Shown here one piece after another: positions 51,226 to 61,099 of a stretch of DNA of 64,000 nucleotides; the stretch's first letter is position 1; each line of letters starts with the position of its first letter. A model generated the notes under the pieces. It made no database searches. It was not told the DNA's origin and worked only from the letters and a program-made list of their open reading frames with translations. The position numbers and the translations under genes were made by a program. Origin of the DNA: Aquabacterium sp. (GTDB taxonomy: Bacteria; Pseudomonadota; Gammaproteobacteria; Burkholderiales; Burkholderiaceae_C); assembly GCF_029946005.1 (NCBI RefSeq), contig NZ_JAQSDR010000039.1, positions 62,001 through 126,000 on the forward strand, written 5' to 3'.

Positions 51226-51603
51226 ATGAGCATCGACTGGGAAAAATGGATCATCGGCGCGGTTGTTGCGGGGCTGGCCCTCCTGATGTGGCGCGGCTAC
51301 CAGGACCGCAAGGCCAGCCCGCAGTGGCCCACAGCTACCGGCTTGATCATCGACTCGCGGGTGGTGGCAGAGAACGAGTCGAACGACGGGGCCAGCTTCA
51401 CGCGTGAATGGCGGATCGACATCAACTACAGCTACAGCGTCAACGGCCAGAACTACAAAAACAACCGCATCCGCGCCCTGTTGCCCCGCTTCAGCACGGA
51501 GGCTGAAGCGCTGGCCATTCAGCTAAAGTTTCCGGCTGGCACCCAGGTGCCGGTGTTCTACGATCCTGCCAAGCCGCAATCCAGCGTGCTGATCTCGGGC
51601 TAG
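51226..51603 (+). CDS. DUF3592-like single-pass membrane protein
   Basis: A 125-residue protein with one N-terminal helix (WIIGAVVAGLALLMW) and a beta-rich part. The features ATGLIIDSRVVAE, INYSYSVNGQNYKNNRI and the terminal YDPAKPQSSVL fit DUF3592. The function of the family is unknown. The start at 51226 is 52 bases from the divergent yfbR start. Its 3' end lies 12 bases from the tamB stop on the opposite strand. Confidence 0.78.
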   Translation: MSIDWEKWIIGAVVAGLALLMWRGYQDRKASPQWPTATGLIIDSRVVAENESNDGASFTREWRIDINYSYSVNGQNYKNNRIRALLPRFSTEAEALAIQLKFPAGTQVPVFYDPAKPQSSVLISG

Positions 51604-51615
51604 GGCCAGGCCTCT

Positions 51616-54600
51616 TCAATCAAACCGCCAGGACCAGATCAGGTCCAGCGCATTGTCTTGCCCCGCCTGCGCCCGCAAGGTGAAGCGCTGCGCCAGCCGG
51701 TAGATCAACTGCCAGTTGCCCGCGGTTTCATTCAGGCTGCGCTCATAGCCCACGTACCACTTGCGCGAGATCTGCTTGCCCACGTTGACCACGGTTTCGC
51801 GCGCGTCGCCGTTGTCGGACTGTCGCACCGACAATTCGTCCAGGCCGATGGCCCCCAGCACCGAATCCTTGGGGGTGCCGCCCTCGCCCGCCAGCAAGGC
51901 CGACGCGGCGGTCTGCAGCAAACCAATGTCGGCCCCACCCAGGCCAGCCGGACCACGGCCCAGGATCAGCCAGGACAGTTTTTCGGTCTCCGACATGGCC
52001 GGGTCGGAATACAGCCGCACACGCGGGTCCTGCGCCGTTCCGGTGATGGTGACGCCCACCTTCACGTCAGACGCTGCCGCGGTGGGTGATTCGGCGCGCA
52101 TCGCCTGGATGTCCAGCCGGGGGTTGTCGATGGGGCCCGTGAAAGCGATCGAGCCCCGCTCAATCACCAAGTTCTGCGCATACGCCACGTACGAGCCCGA
52201 CTCGGTCTTGACCGTGCCATGCAGCGCCATCCGGCCGTTGGGCGTGGTCAAAGTCAGCTTGCCCACGAGCAGCGAATTCAGGCCCCGGCCCTTCAGGCGC
52301 AGCTTGGACCCCAGGTCGACCTCAATGTTCGCCTGAACTTTGCGTTTGGGCGACACGGCGCTGGCATCTGCGGTTTGCTCGCCATTGGCAGGCGCATCCC
52401 CCGGTCGATTGAGGACATTGACGTCGTCGCCAATGGTCGGGGCGTCCGCCTTGCTGATGTCGATCAGTCCTTCGTCCACCATGAAGCGGCCATCGGCCTT
52501 GATGTCTTCCGCGCCCAAAATCAGCTTGCCCTGCCCGCTGACCAGCAGGCGGCGGTCCACCCGCTGAAGCAAGGCAAAGTGATCAACGGACAGGTTCAGC
52601 CGGGCTTCGGGCTGGGCACCCAACAGCGCATCTCCGTCCAGGCTGATGCTGCCGCCTGGCTCACCGCCTTTGGCCTTGAACTGCGTCAGGCGGGCATGGT
52701 CACCATCCAGGCTCAACTGCAAGAGGCCCTCCGACAAATTGACGCCCAGCAAGGCATGACTGGCCCCCAGGTTCTGTCCATTCACCTGACCCTTGTACAA
52801 AGGCGCACCCAAAGTACCCGACAGCACCGCATTGGCCTGCACTTGCCCAGACAAGCGCCACCCCGGTGGGGCCCAAACGCCCCACGGGCGCAGATTGGCA
52901 ATCTTCACGTCCAGCGTGCCGGCCAGGCTGTCGCCCGCGGAGGGCAGGCTGTCTCGCGACTGCGTTCGCACGATTTGCTGGCCGTTCACCAGACCCACCA
53001 CGCGTCCGTCAAACTGCTCGGACAAGGTCCAGACACCCTCGCGGGCTTTCAGCTCCAGGCGTGCTTGCTTGATGCCCAAGGTTTGAACCATGCTGCCTTC
53101 GATCGCGGTCTCGGCCAGGCTCAGGTCGCCATCGCGCCGAACCAGCTGGCCATCGACCCGCCAAGGCTGTTCAGGACTGTGCTGCATGTGCAGCTGGCCC
53201 ACCACGGTCAAGTCGCCCCCCCAGCCAGACTGCGGCTGCCAGCGCGCCAACACTTCGGCCAGCTTGATGGGCTCCAGCTCGATGCTGACCTTGGTCTGAC
53301 CGCCTGTCACGCCAGCTCGGCGAGGCTCGCGCCAACTCAACTCCTGGATCTTCAAACCGGCGCCCATCAAGGACACCAGGGTCGGGCTGACCACCAGGCG
53401 GCGATCCTCCTTGGTCGAAGCCCACTGCACATCCACCGCCTGCGCCGACAGCAAGGCCCGGGGCGCTGGCTCGATGGTCACCACGCTCAGCTTTTGAAGC
53501 TGGCCTTTCCAGCCGCTGAAGGAGTCCAGGACCCCACCAGCCACCGACACGTCCAGGTGCACACGGGGAACGGGCTCGGGTTGATTCGATTTTTCCTGGC
53601 GCACAGGGAGGTGCACATCGCCTTGCGCCACCAGGCGGTGGGACTGCGCGCTGCCGTCCAAAGCGGCCTTGAACTGCTCCAAGGTGGTACCGCCCACCTT
53701 GGCCTGGCGAACCGTGATCGCCCCCTCGGACGGCGCAGACATCTGTCCGGCGTTGACCCGCCAACGGCCTTCGGCCTGCTCCAGCGAGTACAGCGTGCCG
53801 CCCGCATCCTTGGCTTGCAAACCGGCCAGGTCCAAGTGCCCTTGGGTGGACAAGGCAGGCCACACGCCCTCCACGGTGACCTCGCCCTGGGCCTTGCCCT
53901 GCAGATCGCGCCAACCCCACCATTGGGCCAAGGACTGCAAAGCCTGGAGGGCCGGGGCCTGAAGATGCAGCTGACCACGCAAAGGCCGTTCAGCGGCCCA
54001 CTGAACACCGTCTTGCACCGACCGGATCACGGGCACCACACCCGTCAACCCAAACTGGTTACCCGCCACGTTCAGGTCGACCTTGACGTTCATGTCAGGC
54101 TGGCCGGTAGGCGCCTTCCAGCTCAACAGGCCGTTCAATGGAATGCCCGCCAACTGGCTGGGATCCAGGCGCCCCGTCATCTCGCCCTGTCCCAAAGCAT
54201 CGGCCTCGAACTGAACACGGCCTTGCAGCCGGTTGCTGCCCGTGGCCTTGTCGGGCCAGGGCATCCAAAGCTGCGGGTCGAAGTTCGACAGGTCAAGCTG
54301 CCCCTTGGCCCGCCACGGTGACTCCCCCGTTTGACTGGCTTGGCCGGTCAGCTTGGCCAGCGCCGCGCCCGAACTGAGGCTCAGGCTTTCGACGTCGATC
54401 AGGGCCCGCGACCAATGCCCATCCAGGTTCACGGCCACCGGATGGATCGGCGTCCCCGGACCTTTGTGGTACTGCCCCTTCAGCTCGGCCTGCACGGCCC
54501 AGCGCTCCCAAGCCTTGCCGTCAGAAGCTGCCGACTGGACGTTGACGCGGCCCTGCAACTGCAATGGCGGCGCGCGCCCATCCAGCGCCTGAGGCTCCAA

Positions 54601-55848
54601 GCCCTGGATGTCGGCCTGCAAATGTGTTTTCTGAGGGGTGACCAGGTCCCAGGTGCCATTGACCCGCACTGTGCCGGGGGTCTGCCCACCCGTCCTGGGC
54701 AGGGTCAGCGTCATCGCCAACTGCCCGGCCTGCCCCAGGCTGCTCAGCTGCCCGGCCGAAGCCCCCGTGAGTGCGATCGGCAAGGCCGCCTGGCCTGCCA
54801 CGCGCAACAAGGGCAAGCCTCGGGCATCCCAGGCACCGGGCTTGGCATTGGTCAGCGCGATGTCCAACGCCAGATCGGGCTTGCTGCGTTGGGCACTCAG
54901 CGCCATGGGCTGCACCAACACCGTTCCCGACAGGGCCGTCTCGGGCAAGGCCGGCCACAGCATTGCCACGTTCAGGCCCTTGGCCTGTACCGCCAGCCTG
55001 GGCAAGGGCCAAGCAGCGAAGGGGGCCACTTCGCCCGACATCGTCAAGTTCTGCGCCGCTTCGGTGCCCTTGCCCAACTGCACTTGCCCATCAGCCACCA
55101 GCTTCTGCAAGGGCCCCTTCAAGCGCAACTGCGCATCACCAATGTCGATGCGGCTGGTGCCCGCTGCAGCGTGCTCGGCATTCAGGCTCAGATCGAGCGC
55201 CATGGACTGGCGCGTGCCCAAGGCCGCCCGCCCGGCCAACTGCCATCCATGGACGGACAGCTTTTTCAACACCACCTGGTGCTGGTGCTCCGAGCCCACA
55301 GACTCTTGCAGGAAAACACGCGCGTCCAGGTCCTGCAAAACCTGGGGTTCGAGCAGATTGCTGCTAAAGGCCCCCACGGTGACCGACTTCAAACGCACCG
55401 ACACCGGCAGGTCGAAGCCAGTGGGTGCCGGACTGGGCTTGAGTGATGGCGGAGAGGACACCCAATGCAAATGGACGCTGCGCGCCTGCAAGGCATCGAC
55501 GGTCACCCCCACGCGCCCGCTCACCGAGCCATCGTGGCGGAAACTCAAGCCTTGCCAGTGCGGTTCCAGCAGCACCAGACTTGATCCGCGCGGCAGGCTG
55601 ATCTCCATGCGCTGCGCACTGAAACCCGTCAACAGCCCGCCCTTGGGTTCAACCACCTTCACCCAGGGCAGCACGGACAACAAGCGCGCCGTGGGCGCCT
55701 CCTTGTGCAAAGCCCACCACAGACCGCTCAGCCCCAGAACGACCAACACCAGCAAGGTGGTCACCAGCAAGGTGCTCGCCACCCAAAGCGGTCGCACCCA
55801 GGCCGACCGCGAGGTGCGGGGGGGCAAAGCGGCGGGCTGATTCGTCAA
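51616..55848 (-). CDS. tamB: Translocation and assembly module subunit TamB
   Basis: A 1410-residue inner-membrane-anchored, AsmA-like periplasmic bridge protein. An N-terminal helix (STLLVTTLLVLVVLGLSGLW) is followed by a very long beta-rich body of repeated strands and a C-terminal TamB (DUF490) domain that ends LDLIWSWRFD. With TamA it assists outer-membrane protein assembly and, in E. coli, phospholipid transport. No ATG is available near the start; a TTG at 55848 overlaps the tamA stop (TTGA), which suggests coupled translation. Length is in the usual range. Confidence 0.93.
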   Translation of the reverse strand: MTNQPAALPPRTSRSAWVRPLWVASTLLVTTLLVLVVLGLSGLWWALHKEAPTARLLSVLPWVKVVEPKGGLLTGFSAQRMEISLPRGSSLVLLEPHWQGLSFRHDGSVSGRVGVTVDALQARSVHLHWVSSPPSLKPSPAPTGFDLPVSVRLKSVTVGAFSSNLLEPQVLQDLDARVFLQESVGSEHQHQVVLKKLSVHGWQLAGRAALGTRQSMALDLSLNAEHAAAGTSRIDIGDAQLRLKGPLQKLVADGQVQLGKGTEAAQNLTMSGEVAPFAAWPLPRLAVQAKGLNVAMLWPALPETALSGTVLVQPMALSAQRSKPDLALDIALTNAKPGAWDARGLPLLRVAGQAALPIALTGASAGQLSSLGQAGQLAMTLTLPRTGGQTPGTVRVNGTWDLVTPQKTHLQADIQGLEPQALDGRAPPLQLQGRVNVQSAASDGKAWERWAVQAELKGQYHKGPGTPIHPVAVNLDGHWSRALIDVESLSLSSGAALAKLTGQASQTGESPWRAKGQLDLSNFDPQLWMPWPDKATGSNRLQGRVQFEADALGQGEMTGRLDPSQLAGIPLNGLLSWKAPTGQPDMNVKVDLNVAGNQFGLTGVVPVIRSVQDGVQWAAERPLRGQLHLQAPALQALQSLAQWWGWRDLQGKAQGEVTVEGVWPALSTQGHLDLAGLQAKDAGGTLYSLEQAEGRWRVNAGQMSAPSEGAITVRQAKVGGTTLEQFKAALDGSAQSHRLVAQGDVHLPVRQEKSNQPEPVPRVHLDVSVAGGVLDSFSGWKGQLQKLSVVTIEPAPRALLSAQAVDVQWASTKEDRRLVVSPTLVSLMGAGLKIQELSWREPRRAGVTGGQTKVSIELEPIKLAEVLARWQPQSGWGGDLTVVGQLHMQHSPEQPWRVDGQLVRRDGDLSLAETAIEGSMVQTLGIKQARLELKAREGVWTLSEQFDGRVVGLVNGQQIVRTQSRDSLPSAGDSLAGTLDVKIANLRPWGVWAPPGWRLSGQVQANAVLSGTLGAPLYKGQVNGQNLGASHALLGVNLSEGLLQLSLDGDHARLTQFKAKGGEPGGSISLDGDALLGAQPEARLNLSVDHFALLQRVDRRLLVSGQGKLILGAEDIKADGRFMVDEGLIDISKADAPTIGDDVNVLNRPGDAPANGEQTADASAVSPKRKVQANIEVDLGSKLRLKGRGLNSLLVGKLTLTTPNGRMALHGTVKTESGSYVAYAQNLVIERGSIAFTGPIDNPRLDIQAMRAESPTAAASDVKVGVTITGTAQDPRVRLYSDPAMSETEKLSWLILGRGPAGLGGADIGLLQTAASALLAGEGGTPKDSVLGAIGLDELSVRQSDNGDARETVVNVGKQISRKWYVGYERSLNETAGNWQLIYRLAQRFTLRAQAGQDNALDLIWSWRFD

Positions 55849-57731
55849 AGCGTGATCCCGACGCTGAAGTGGATGCGAAAGCTCTGCGTCTGTTCGCCAT
55901 ACGCGAGGTCGATCTTCAAGGGCCCGACCGGGCTGCGCCAGCGGATGCCCGCGCCATAGCCTCGTTGCAACTTGATGTCGGCAAACTGGTCGGCCACACC
56001 ACCGGCATCAAAAAACACGGCGCCCAGGATGCTGGGGTATTTCTTGAGGAAGGGGTGGGCCAGCTCGCCACTGAGCGTCGTCATTGAACGCCCGCCCACG
56101 AGCGCGCCGTCGCGGCTCACCCCGATCGAGCGGTAGCCATAGCCGCGCACCGACTCGTCCCCCCCAGCGCGGAACAGCAAGGGATCAGGGATGCTGACCG
56201 ATTCGCGGGACAAGATGCGGCCACCTTCGATGCGGGTCGTGGCGTCCCAGCCCCAGCGCAAAGGCTTGTACCAGGTCAGGCGGCCATACAAGCGGCTGAA
56301 CGGACCGGAACTCTCACGGGTGGCAAAGCTGTGGCCCACGCCCACCGAAGTCAGGGCCGTGATGCCGGTGGTGGGCAAAGTCTGGCTGTCGACATCGCGC
56401 CAAGCGTATTGCACGGTGCCGCTGATGGCAGAGGCGTCGGACACCTGCTCGCCCGCCTTCGATTTCACGCGGGCGCTTTGGTATTCAACATAGCGGGTCA
56501 ACTCCAGCCGCTCGCCTTCCCGCAATTGCCCCAAGCGCAGACGTTCACTGGTGGTCACCGCGTCGGAGGTGTCGGTCTCCTTGGCCAACTGCCCGGACAC
56601 CAGCCACCGCTTGCGCCCCGGCCTGGGATGTGAAATCAGGTCCACCTGCAAACTGGAGTCGATCTTGGCCAGTTGCAGTTTGGTCTTGGCTTGCCAAGCT
56701 TGGTTCAGGATGTGGCGGTGCAGGTGCTCGACGGAAATGCGCGGACCAGTGTCGCTGCTGACGCCCACACCCACGGTGGCCTGCTGCAAGGACAGCTCGT
56801 GAACCTGCACGGTCACGGGCGCCCCATCGGCCCGGCTTTGATCCTGCTCCATGTTGATGAAGACGCTGTCGAACAGGTTGAGCTTTTGCACGCGCTCCTG
56901 GAAATCCAGCAAAGACTGCTCGCGGTAGATCGTGCCTTTGGCAAACGGTGCCAAGTTGAGGATCGCCGAGGCTGGCTGCACTTTCAGGCCCTCAATGTAG
57001 ATGTCGCCGAAATGAAAAATGGGCCCGCTGTCGGCCACAACGAACAAGGCCGCCGTCCTGTTCTGGGCATCGACCGTGGCCGAGGTACCGCTCCAGGTGG
57101 CCAGGGGGTAGCCTTTGGCCCGCATCCTCGCCAGCATGCCATTCTTGGCCGCCGACCAATTGGGCTGCGTGAAGATGGTGCCCGCTGGCAAGGCCCATTC
57201 GGATTCCAGATCGGCCACCAGCGCCTTGGCATGGGCCTCTTCTTTGGACAAGGCCGTGTCCAGATCGCCTTCAAACACCATCTGCACGCGGCTCACCCTG
57301 GTGCGGGGGCCTGGCTCAACCACCAGCTTGATGATCATGGGCTGCCCTTCGACCTCGTCGGACACACTGGTGTGGATCTTGGCGGCAAAATAGCCCTGCG
57401 CTTCCAGCAGGCTGCGTGCCTGATCCGGGGCCGCGGCCACCAGGCGCCGCAACTCGCTGCGGCGAATGGCCATGCCGGTGTTGTCCCCTTCGGCCGTGGC
57501 CTCCTGATGGTAACGACCCAGGTCCAGGTAGTTGCTCAGCAAGTCGTCCAGCGCACCCGGCGCTTCAATGTCCAGCTTCCAGACCAGAGGCGCACGCCGT
57601 GCGGCCCGGGGCGCTTGGGCTTCGCTGGCCGCCGCTTCGGGGGGCCGCAAGGCGGCCGTGTCCTGCGCCCACGCCACAGACGGCATCAGGCCCCAAGCGG
57701 CGCAAGTCAGAACCAAGAAGCGAACAATCAT
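55845..57731 (-). CDS. tamA: Translocation and assembly module subunit TamA (Omp85 family)
   Basis: A 628-residue outer-membrane protein with a signal peptide (cleavage likely near SVAWAQD). POTRA-like domains span about residues 40-280 (LLEAQGYFAAKIHTSV, FHFGDIYIEGLKV). A C-terminal Omp85 barrel contains GGDESVRGYGYRSIG, the conserved barrel-loop motif, and ends in an aromatic/hydrophobic strand (FRIHFSVGITL). The ATG at 57731 overlaps the stop of the VWA gene by four bases; a longer open frame upstream runs inside that gene. Confidence 0.94.
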   Translation of the reverse strand: MIVRFLVLTCAAWGLMPSVAWAQDTAALRPPEAAASEAQAPRAARRAPLVWKLDIEAPGALDDLLSNYLDLGRYHQEATAEGDNTGMAIRRSELRRLVAAAPDQARSLLEAQGYFAAKIHTSVSDEVEGQPMIIKLVVEPGPRTRVSRVQMVFEGDLDTALSKEEAHAKALVADLESEWALPAGTIFTQPNWSAAKNGMLARMRAKGYPLATWSGTSATVDAQNRTAALFVVADSGPIFHFGDIYIEGLKVQPASAILNLAPFAKGTIYREQSLLDFQERVQKLNLFDSVFINMEQDQSRADGAPVTVQVHELSLQQATVGVGVSSDTGPRISVEHLHRHILNQAWQAKTKLQLAKIDSSLQVDLISHPRPGRKRWLVSGQLAKETDTSDAVTTSERLRLGQLREGERLELTRYVEYQSARVKSKAGEQVSDASAISGTVQYAWRDVDSQTLPTTGITALTSVGVGHSFATRESSGPFSRLYGRLTWYKPLRWGWDATTRIEGGRILSRESVSIPDPLLFRAGGDESVRGYGYRSIGVSRDGALVGGRSMTTLSGELAHPFLKKYPSILGAVFFDAGGVADQFADIKLQRGYGAGIRWRSPVGPLKIDLAYGEQTQSFRIHFSVGITL

Positions 57732-58900
57732 TTGCTCAACAACCGCATTGCGCCTTCCAACCCTTGCAGGCTCAGAGGAAACATTCGGTTGCCCACCAGT
57801 TGCTGCATGATGGAAATGCTCTGGCGGTAGCCCCACACACCGGCAGGCTCCGGGTTGATCCAGGCGTGGTGCGGGAAGGCATGCGTGAGGCGCTGGATCC
57901 ACTCGGCACCGGCCTCTTCGTTGTTGTATTCGACGCTGCCGCCCGCTTGCAGGATCTCATAGGGGCTCATGGTGGCATCGCCCACAAAGATCAGCTTGTA
58001 GTCCTTGTTGTACTTGCGGATGATGTCCCAGGTGGGGATTTTTTCAGAGAAGCGGCGGTGGTTGTTCTTCCACATGAAGTCGTAGACGCAGTTGTGGAAG
58101 TAGTAAAACTCCAGGTGCTTGAATTCGCTCTTGGCGGCCGAGAACATCTCTTCGACGCGGTGGATGTGGTCGTCCATCGAGCCGCCCACGTCCATCAGCA
58201 AAATCACTTTCACGGTGTTGTGCCGCTCGGGGATCATCTTGATGTCCAGCATGCCGGCATTGGCGGCGGTGGCCTGGATGGTGGCATCGAGCGCAAACTC
58301 TTCGGCCGCACCCTGGCGCGCGAACTTGCGCAGGCGCCGCAAAGCCACCTTGATGTTGCGCGTGTCCAGCTCAACGGTGTCGTCGTAGTCCTTGAACTCG
58401 CGCTTGTCCCAGACCTTGACCGCGCTGCGGTGCCGGGATTTGTCCTGCCCGATGCGGATGCCTTCGGGGTTATAGCCATGCGCGCCGAACGGCGAGGTGC
58501 CGCCAGTGCCAATCCATTTGTTGCCACCCTCGTGGCGTTCTTTCTGCTCCTCAAACAACTCTTTGAGGCGATCCATGAGCTTGTCCCAGCCCATCGCTTC
58601 GATGGCGGCTTTGTCGGCAGCGCTCAGTTCACGCTCGAATCGCTTGCGCAGCCATTCGAGAGGTATTTCACGGGTCAGGTCGACCTCGGCGCTCGCACCC
58701 CTGAAATAGGTGGAAAAGGCCCGGTCAAATTTATCGAAGTGGGTCTCATTCTTTACAAGTGACATTCGCGCAAGGTGATAAAACTCATCCACCGATGGCT
58801 CGATCACGTCGAGCTTGATGGCCTCCAGCAAACTGAGGTACTCCGGGATGGTGACCGGCAGCCGAGCTGAACGCAACGCGAAGAAGAAGTCGATGAGCAT
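57728..58900 (-). CDS. VWA domain protein, CoxE-like
   Basis: A 390-residue protein of the CoxE-like VWA group that works with MoxR ATPases. The N-terminal helical half (MLIDFFFALRSARLPVTIPE) precedes a VWA domain with a MIDAS in ILLMDVGGSMDDHI; the first Ser of the usual D-x-S-x-S is Gly, which occurs in this subfamily. Later parts are YYFHNCVYDFMW and FVGDATMSPYEI. The ATG at 58900 follows AGGA. It overlaps tamA by four bases, so these are likely one operon. The role is chaperone-like or complex-assembly in related systems; the target here is unknown. Confidence 0.85.
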   Translation of the reverse strand: MLIDFFFALRSARLPVTIPEYLSLLEAIKLDVIEPSVDEFYHLARMSLVKNETHFDKFDRAFSTYFRGASAEVDLTREIPLEWLRKRFERELSAADKAAIEAMGWDKLMDRLKELFEEQKERHEGGNKWIGTGGTSPFGAHGYNPEGIRIGQDKSRHRSAVKVWDKREFKDYDDTVELDTRNIKVALRRLRKFARQGAAEEFALDATIQATAANAGMLDIKMIPERHNTVKVILLMDVGGSMDDHIHRVEEMFSAAKSEFKHLEFYYFHNCVYDFMWKNNHRRFSEKIPTWDIIRKYNKDYKLIFVGDATMSPYEILQAGGSVEYNNEEAGAEWIQRLTHAFPHHAWINPEPAGVWGYRQSISIMQQLVGNRMFPLSLQGLEGAMRLLSK

Positions 58901-59026
58901 ATGAAGTCCTGCGAATTGCCGCCTATTTTGGCCTTTTACTGGCGCCGTGCAGACGCATTGCATTTTTTAACCCTTCAGGGTTGCCCCTGTCCCCAGAACG
59001 GGCTAGAGGTCCGTTAAGGTCTGATC

Positions 59027-60205
59027 ATGGAAGTACGCCACCTGCTTTTGGCTTTTGTGCTGTTGACGCACGGCCTGACCACCTTGATGTGGTGGGCTGC
59101 AGGCACGTGGCTGGGTCTGTCGCGCAAGGCCGCCATGCACTGGCTGGTGGCCAGCCTGTCCAATGGTTTGGCGCTGGCTTGCCTGTTGTTCAACGATGGC
59201 TGGCCCGACACCCCTTTGGCGCTGCTGGCCTGCGTGCTGGTGGTGCATGGTGCAGTATCGCTGCGGCGCGGCTTGCAGGCATTCTTGAAACTGCGGCACA
59301 CCGACGGATCACACCTGGTTCTGGGCTTGGGCACCACCTTGTTCTGCCTGGGCTTGTGCCTGCCGATGGGTTGGAGGGTGGCCGGCATCGTGGTCAGTGG
59401 CGCGATCATTTGCTGGGTGATGTTGCGCACGGCCCGAGAATGTTTTGGCCCGCTGCGCACGGAGTTCCAGGTGGGCACTGCTTGGCTGCACTCGGCGCTG
59501 TTGATCAGCGTCGCCTTGATGTTTGCCGGCCTGGCCGTGAGCGAGTTGCTACCCGGGGCGCCCTGGCCCTGGCTTCTGGGCAATGTCCAGCAGGCGCAAG
59601 TGGGCATGGTGTTCACCAGCGTGACGGTGTCAATTTTGTCGGCCTTCGTCTTGGGGTACATCGTGGTCATCCGCTTGGTGCGGCGCCTGGAACACCTGTC
59701 CCACCACGACGCGCTGACTGGCCTGTTGAACCGCCGCGCCATCGAATACCTGCTGGACCGCGAGGCCCAGCGCCTGCACCGCTTTGGTGAACCTTTCACC
59801 GTGCTGATGGTGGACATCGACCATTTCAAACGCATCAATGACCGGCTGGGCCATGCCGCCGGGGACGCGGTGCTGTGCGCGGTGTCTCAGGCCCTGCAGG
59901 CGCAAGCGCGCGAGGTGGACCGGGTGGCACGTTTCGGCGGCGAAGAGTTTTGCGTTTTGCTGCCCCACACGCTGCATGAAGGCGCCCTGCTGGCGGCCGA
60001 ACGCTTGCGCCACGCGATCAGCCAGATCAACATCCCCTGGGCTGACGAGACCATCACCGTCACCATCAGCACCGGGCTTGCCACGGCCAATGACTCGCTG
60101 GAAGCCCTGGCCTCGCTGCTGCGCCGTGCCGACGATGCGCTGTACCAAGCCAAGGCCGAGGGCCGCAACAAGGTGGTCAGCGCGCCAGACCGCGTGGCGG
60201 CCTGA
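59027..60205 (+). CDS. Membrane-bound diguanylate cyclase (GGDEF)
   Basis: A 392-residue enzyme that makes c-di-GMP from two GTP. About seven N-terminal hydrophobic helices (to about residue 220) form an uncharacterised membrane sensor. The GGDEF domain starts at LSHHDALTGLLNRRAIEYLL. The active-site loop is GGEEF (residues 304-308), preceded at the correct spacing of five residues by REVD, an intact product-inhibition I-site. No EAL domain is present. AAGG precedes the ATG. It lies opposite in strand to its neighbours, between the VWA and MoxR genes. Confidence 0.92.
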   Translation: MEVRHLLLAFVLLTHGLTTLMWWAAGTWLGLSRKAAMHWLVASLSNGLALACLLFNDGWPDTPLALLACVLVVHGAVSLRRGLQAFLKLRHTDGSHLVLGLGTTLFCLGLCLPMGWRVAGIVVSGAIICWVMLRTARECFGPLRTEFQVGTAWLHSALLISVALMFAGLAVSELLPGAPWPWLLGNVQQAQVGMVFTSVTVSILSAFVLGYIVVIRLVRRLEHLSHHDALTGLLNRRAIEYLLDREAQRLHRFGEPFTVLMVDIDHFKRINDRLGHAAGDAVLCAVSQALQAQAREVDRVARFGGEEFCVLLPHTLHEGALLAAERLRHAISQINIPWADETITVTISTGLATANDSLEALASLLRRADDALYQAKAEGRNKVVSAPDRVAA

Positions 60206-60224
60206 TCAGCCCTGGCCGGCTTGA

Positions 60225-61067
60225 TCAGCGGTTGTTGCGGGCCATGGCCACCAGGCGCTCGAACAGGCTGAGGTCTTGCTCGTTCTTGAGCAAGGCGCCC
60301 ACCAAGGGCGGCACGCTGGCCTTGTCGTCCTTGCTTTGCAGCACTTCGAGCGGGATGTCCTCGGCCAGCAGCAGCTTGAGCCAGTCGATCAACTCCGATG
60401 TGCTGGGCTTTTTCTTCAGGCCCGGCAGGTTGCGCACTTCGTAGAAGTGCCGCATGGCCGAGGCCAGCAACTCCTGCTTGATGCCCGGGAAATGCACGTC
60501 CACGATCTTCTTCATCGTGGTGGCATCGGGGAAGCGGATGTAGTGGAAGAAGCAGCGGCGCAGGAAGGCGTCCGGCAGGTCTTTTTCGTTGTTGGAGGTG
60601 ATGATGACCAGCGGCCGGTGCTTGGCCTTGACCAGCTGGCGTGTCTCGTACACGTAGAACTCCATGCGGTCGATTTCGCGCAGAAGGTCATTCGGGAACT
60701 CGATGTCGGCTTTGTCGATCTCGTCGATCAGCAAGGCGACCTGCTGGTCGGCATCAAACGCCTGCCACAACACGCCCTTGACGATGTAGTTGTGGATGTC
60801 CTTGACCTTTTCCTCGCCCAACTGGCTGTCGCGCAGGCGGCTGACGGCGTCGTACTCGTAGAGGCCTTGCTGGGCCTTGGTGGTGGATTTGATGTGCCAT
60901 TGCAACAGTGGCATGCCCAGCGCTTGCGAGACTTCTTCGGCCAGCATGGTTTTGCCGGTACCGGGCTCGCCCTTGATCAGCAGGGGCCGCTGAAGCGTCA
61001 GTGCGGCGTTCACCGCCAGTTTGAGGTCGTCTGTGGCGACGTATTGGTCTGTACCTTGAAACTTCAT
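60225..61067 (-). CDS. MoxR-family AAA+ ATPase
   Basis: A 280-residue AAA+ protein. Walker A is LIKGEPGTGKTMLAEEVSQA, Walker B is VALLIDEIDKAD, sensor 1 is VIITSNNEKDLPDAFLRRC. CoxD/MoxR-type proteins act as chaperones together with VWA partners; the CoxE-like gene on the same strand, 1.3 kb downstream past the GGDEF gene, is the probable partner. I use the ATG at 61067 (MKFQGTDQYVATDDL); a TTG at 61079 is less likely. Confidence 0.9.
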   Translation of the reverse strand: MKFQGTDQYVATDDLKLAVNAALTLQRPLLIKGEPGTGKTMLAEEVSQALGMPLLQWHIKSTTKAQQGLYEYDAVSRLRDSQLGEEKVKDIHNYIVKGVLWQAFDADQQVALLIDEIDKADIEFPNDLLREIDRMEFYVYETRQLVKAKHRPLVIITSNNEKDLPDAFLRRCFFHYIRFPDATTMKKIVDVHFPGIKQELLASAMRHFYEVRNLPGLKKKPSTSELIDWLKLLLAEDIPLEVLQSKDDKASVPPLVGALLKNEQDLSLFERLVAMARNNR

Positions 61068-61099
61068 GTGATTGCTCAACCGGGTTGATCCTGTATTCG

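Noticed and set aside
52219-54321. A 700-residue plus-strand frame opposite tamB
   Set aside because: Mirror frame of tamB, rich in Arg, Gln and His, with no recognisable fold.
58100-58200. Loss of MIDAS function in the VWA protein because Gly replaces the first Ser
   Set aside because: D-V-G-G-S-M is usual in the CoxE-like subgroup, so it is not evidence of decay.
58969-58982. AACCCTTCAGGGTT hairpin as a terminator
   Set aside because: The T-run lies before the hairpin on the plus strand, and A residues follow on the minus strand, so neither direction has a U-tract.
58985-59020. TTGCCC-17-TAGAGG as a promoter for the GGDEF gene
   Set aside because: Spacing is right, but the -10 box matches only three of six positions.
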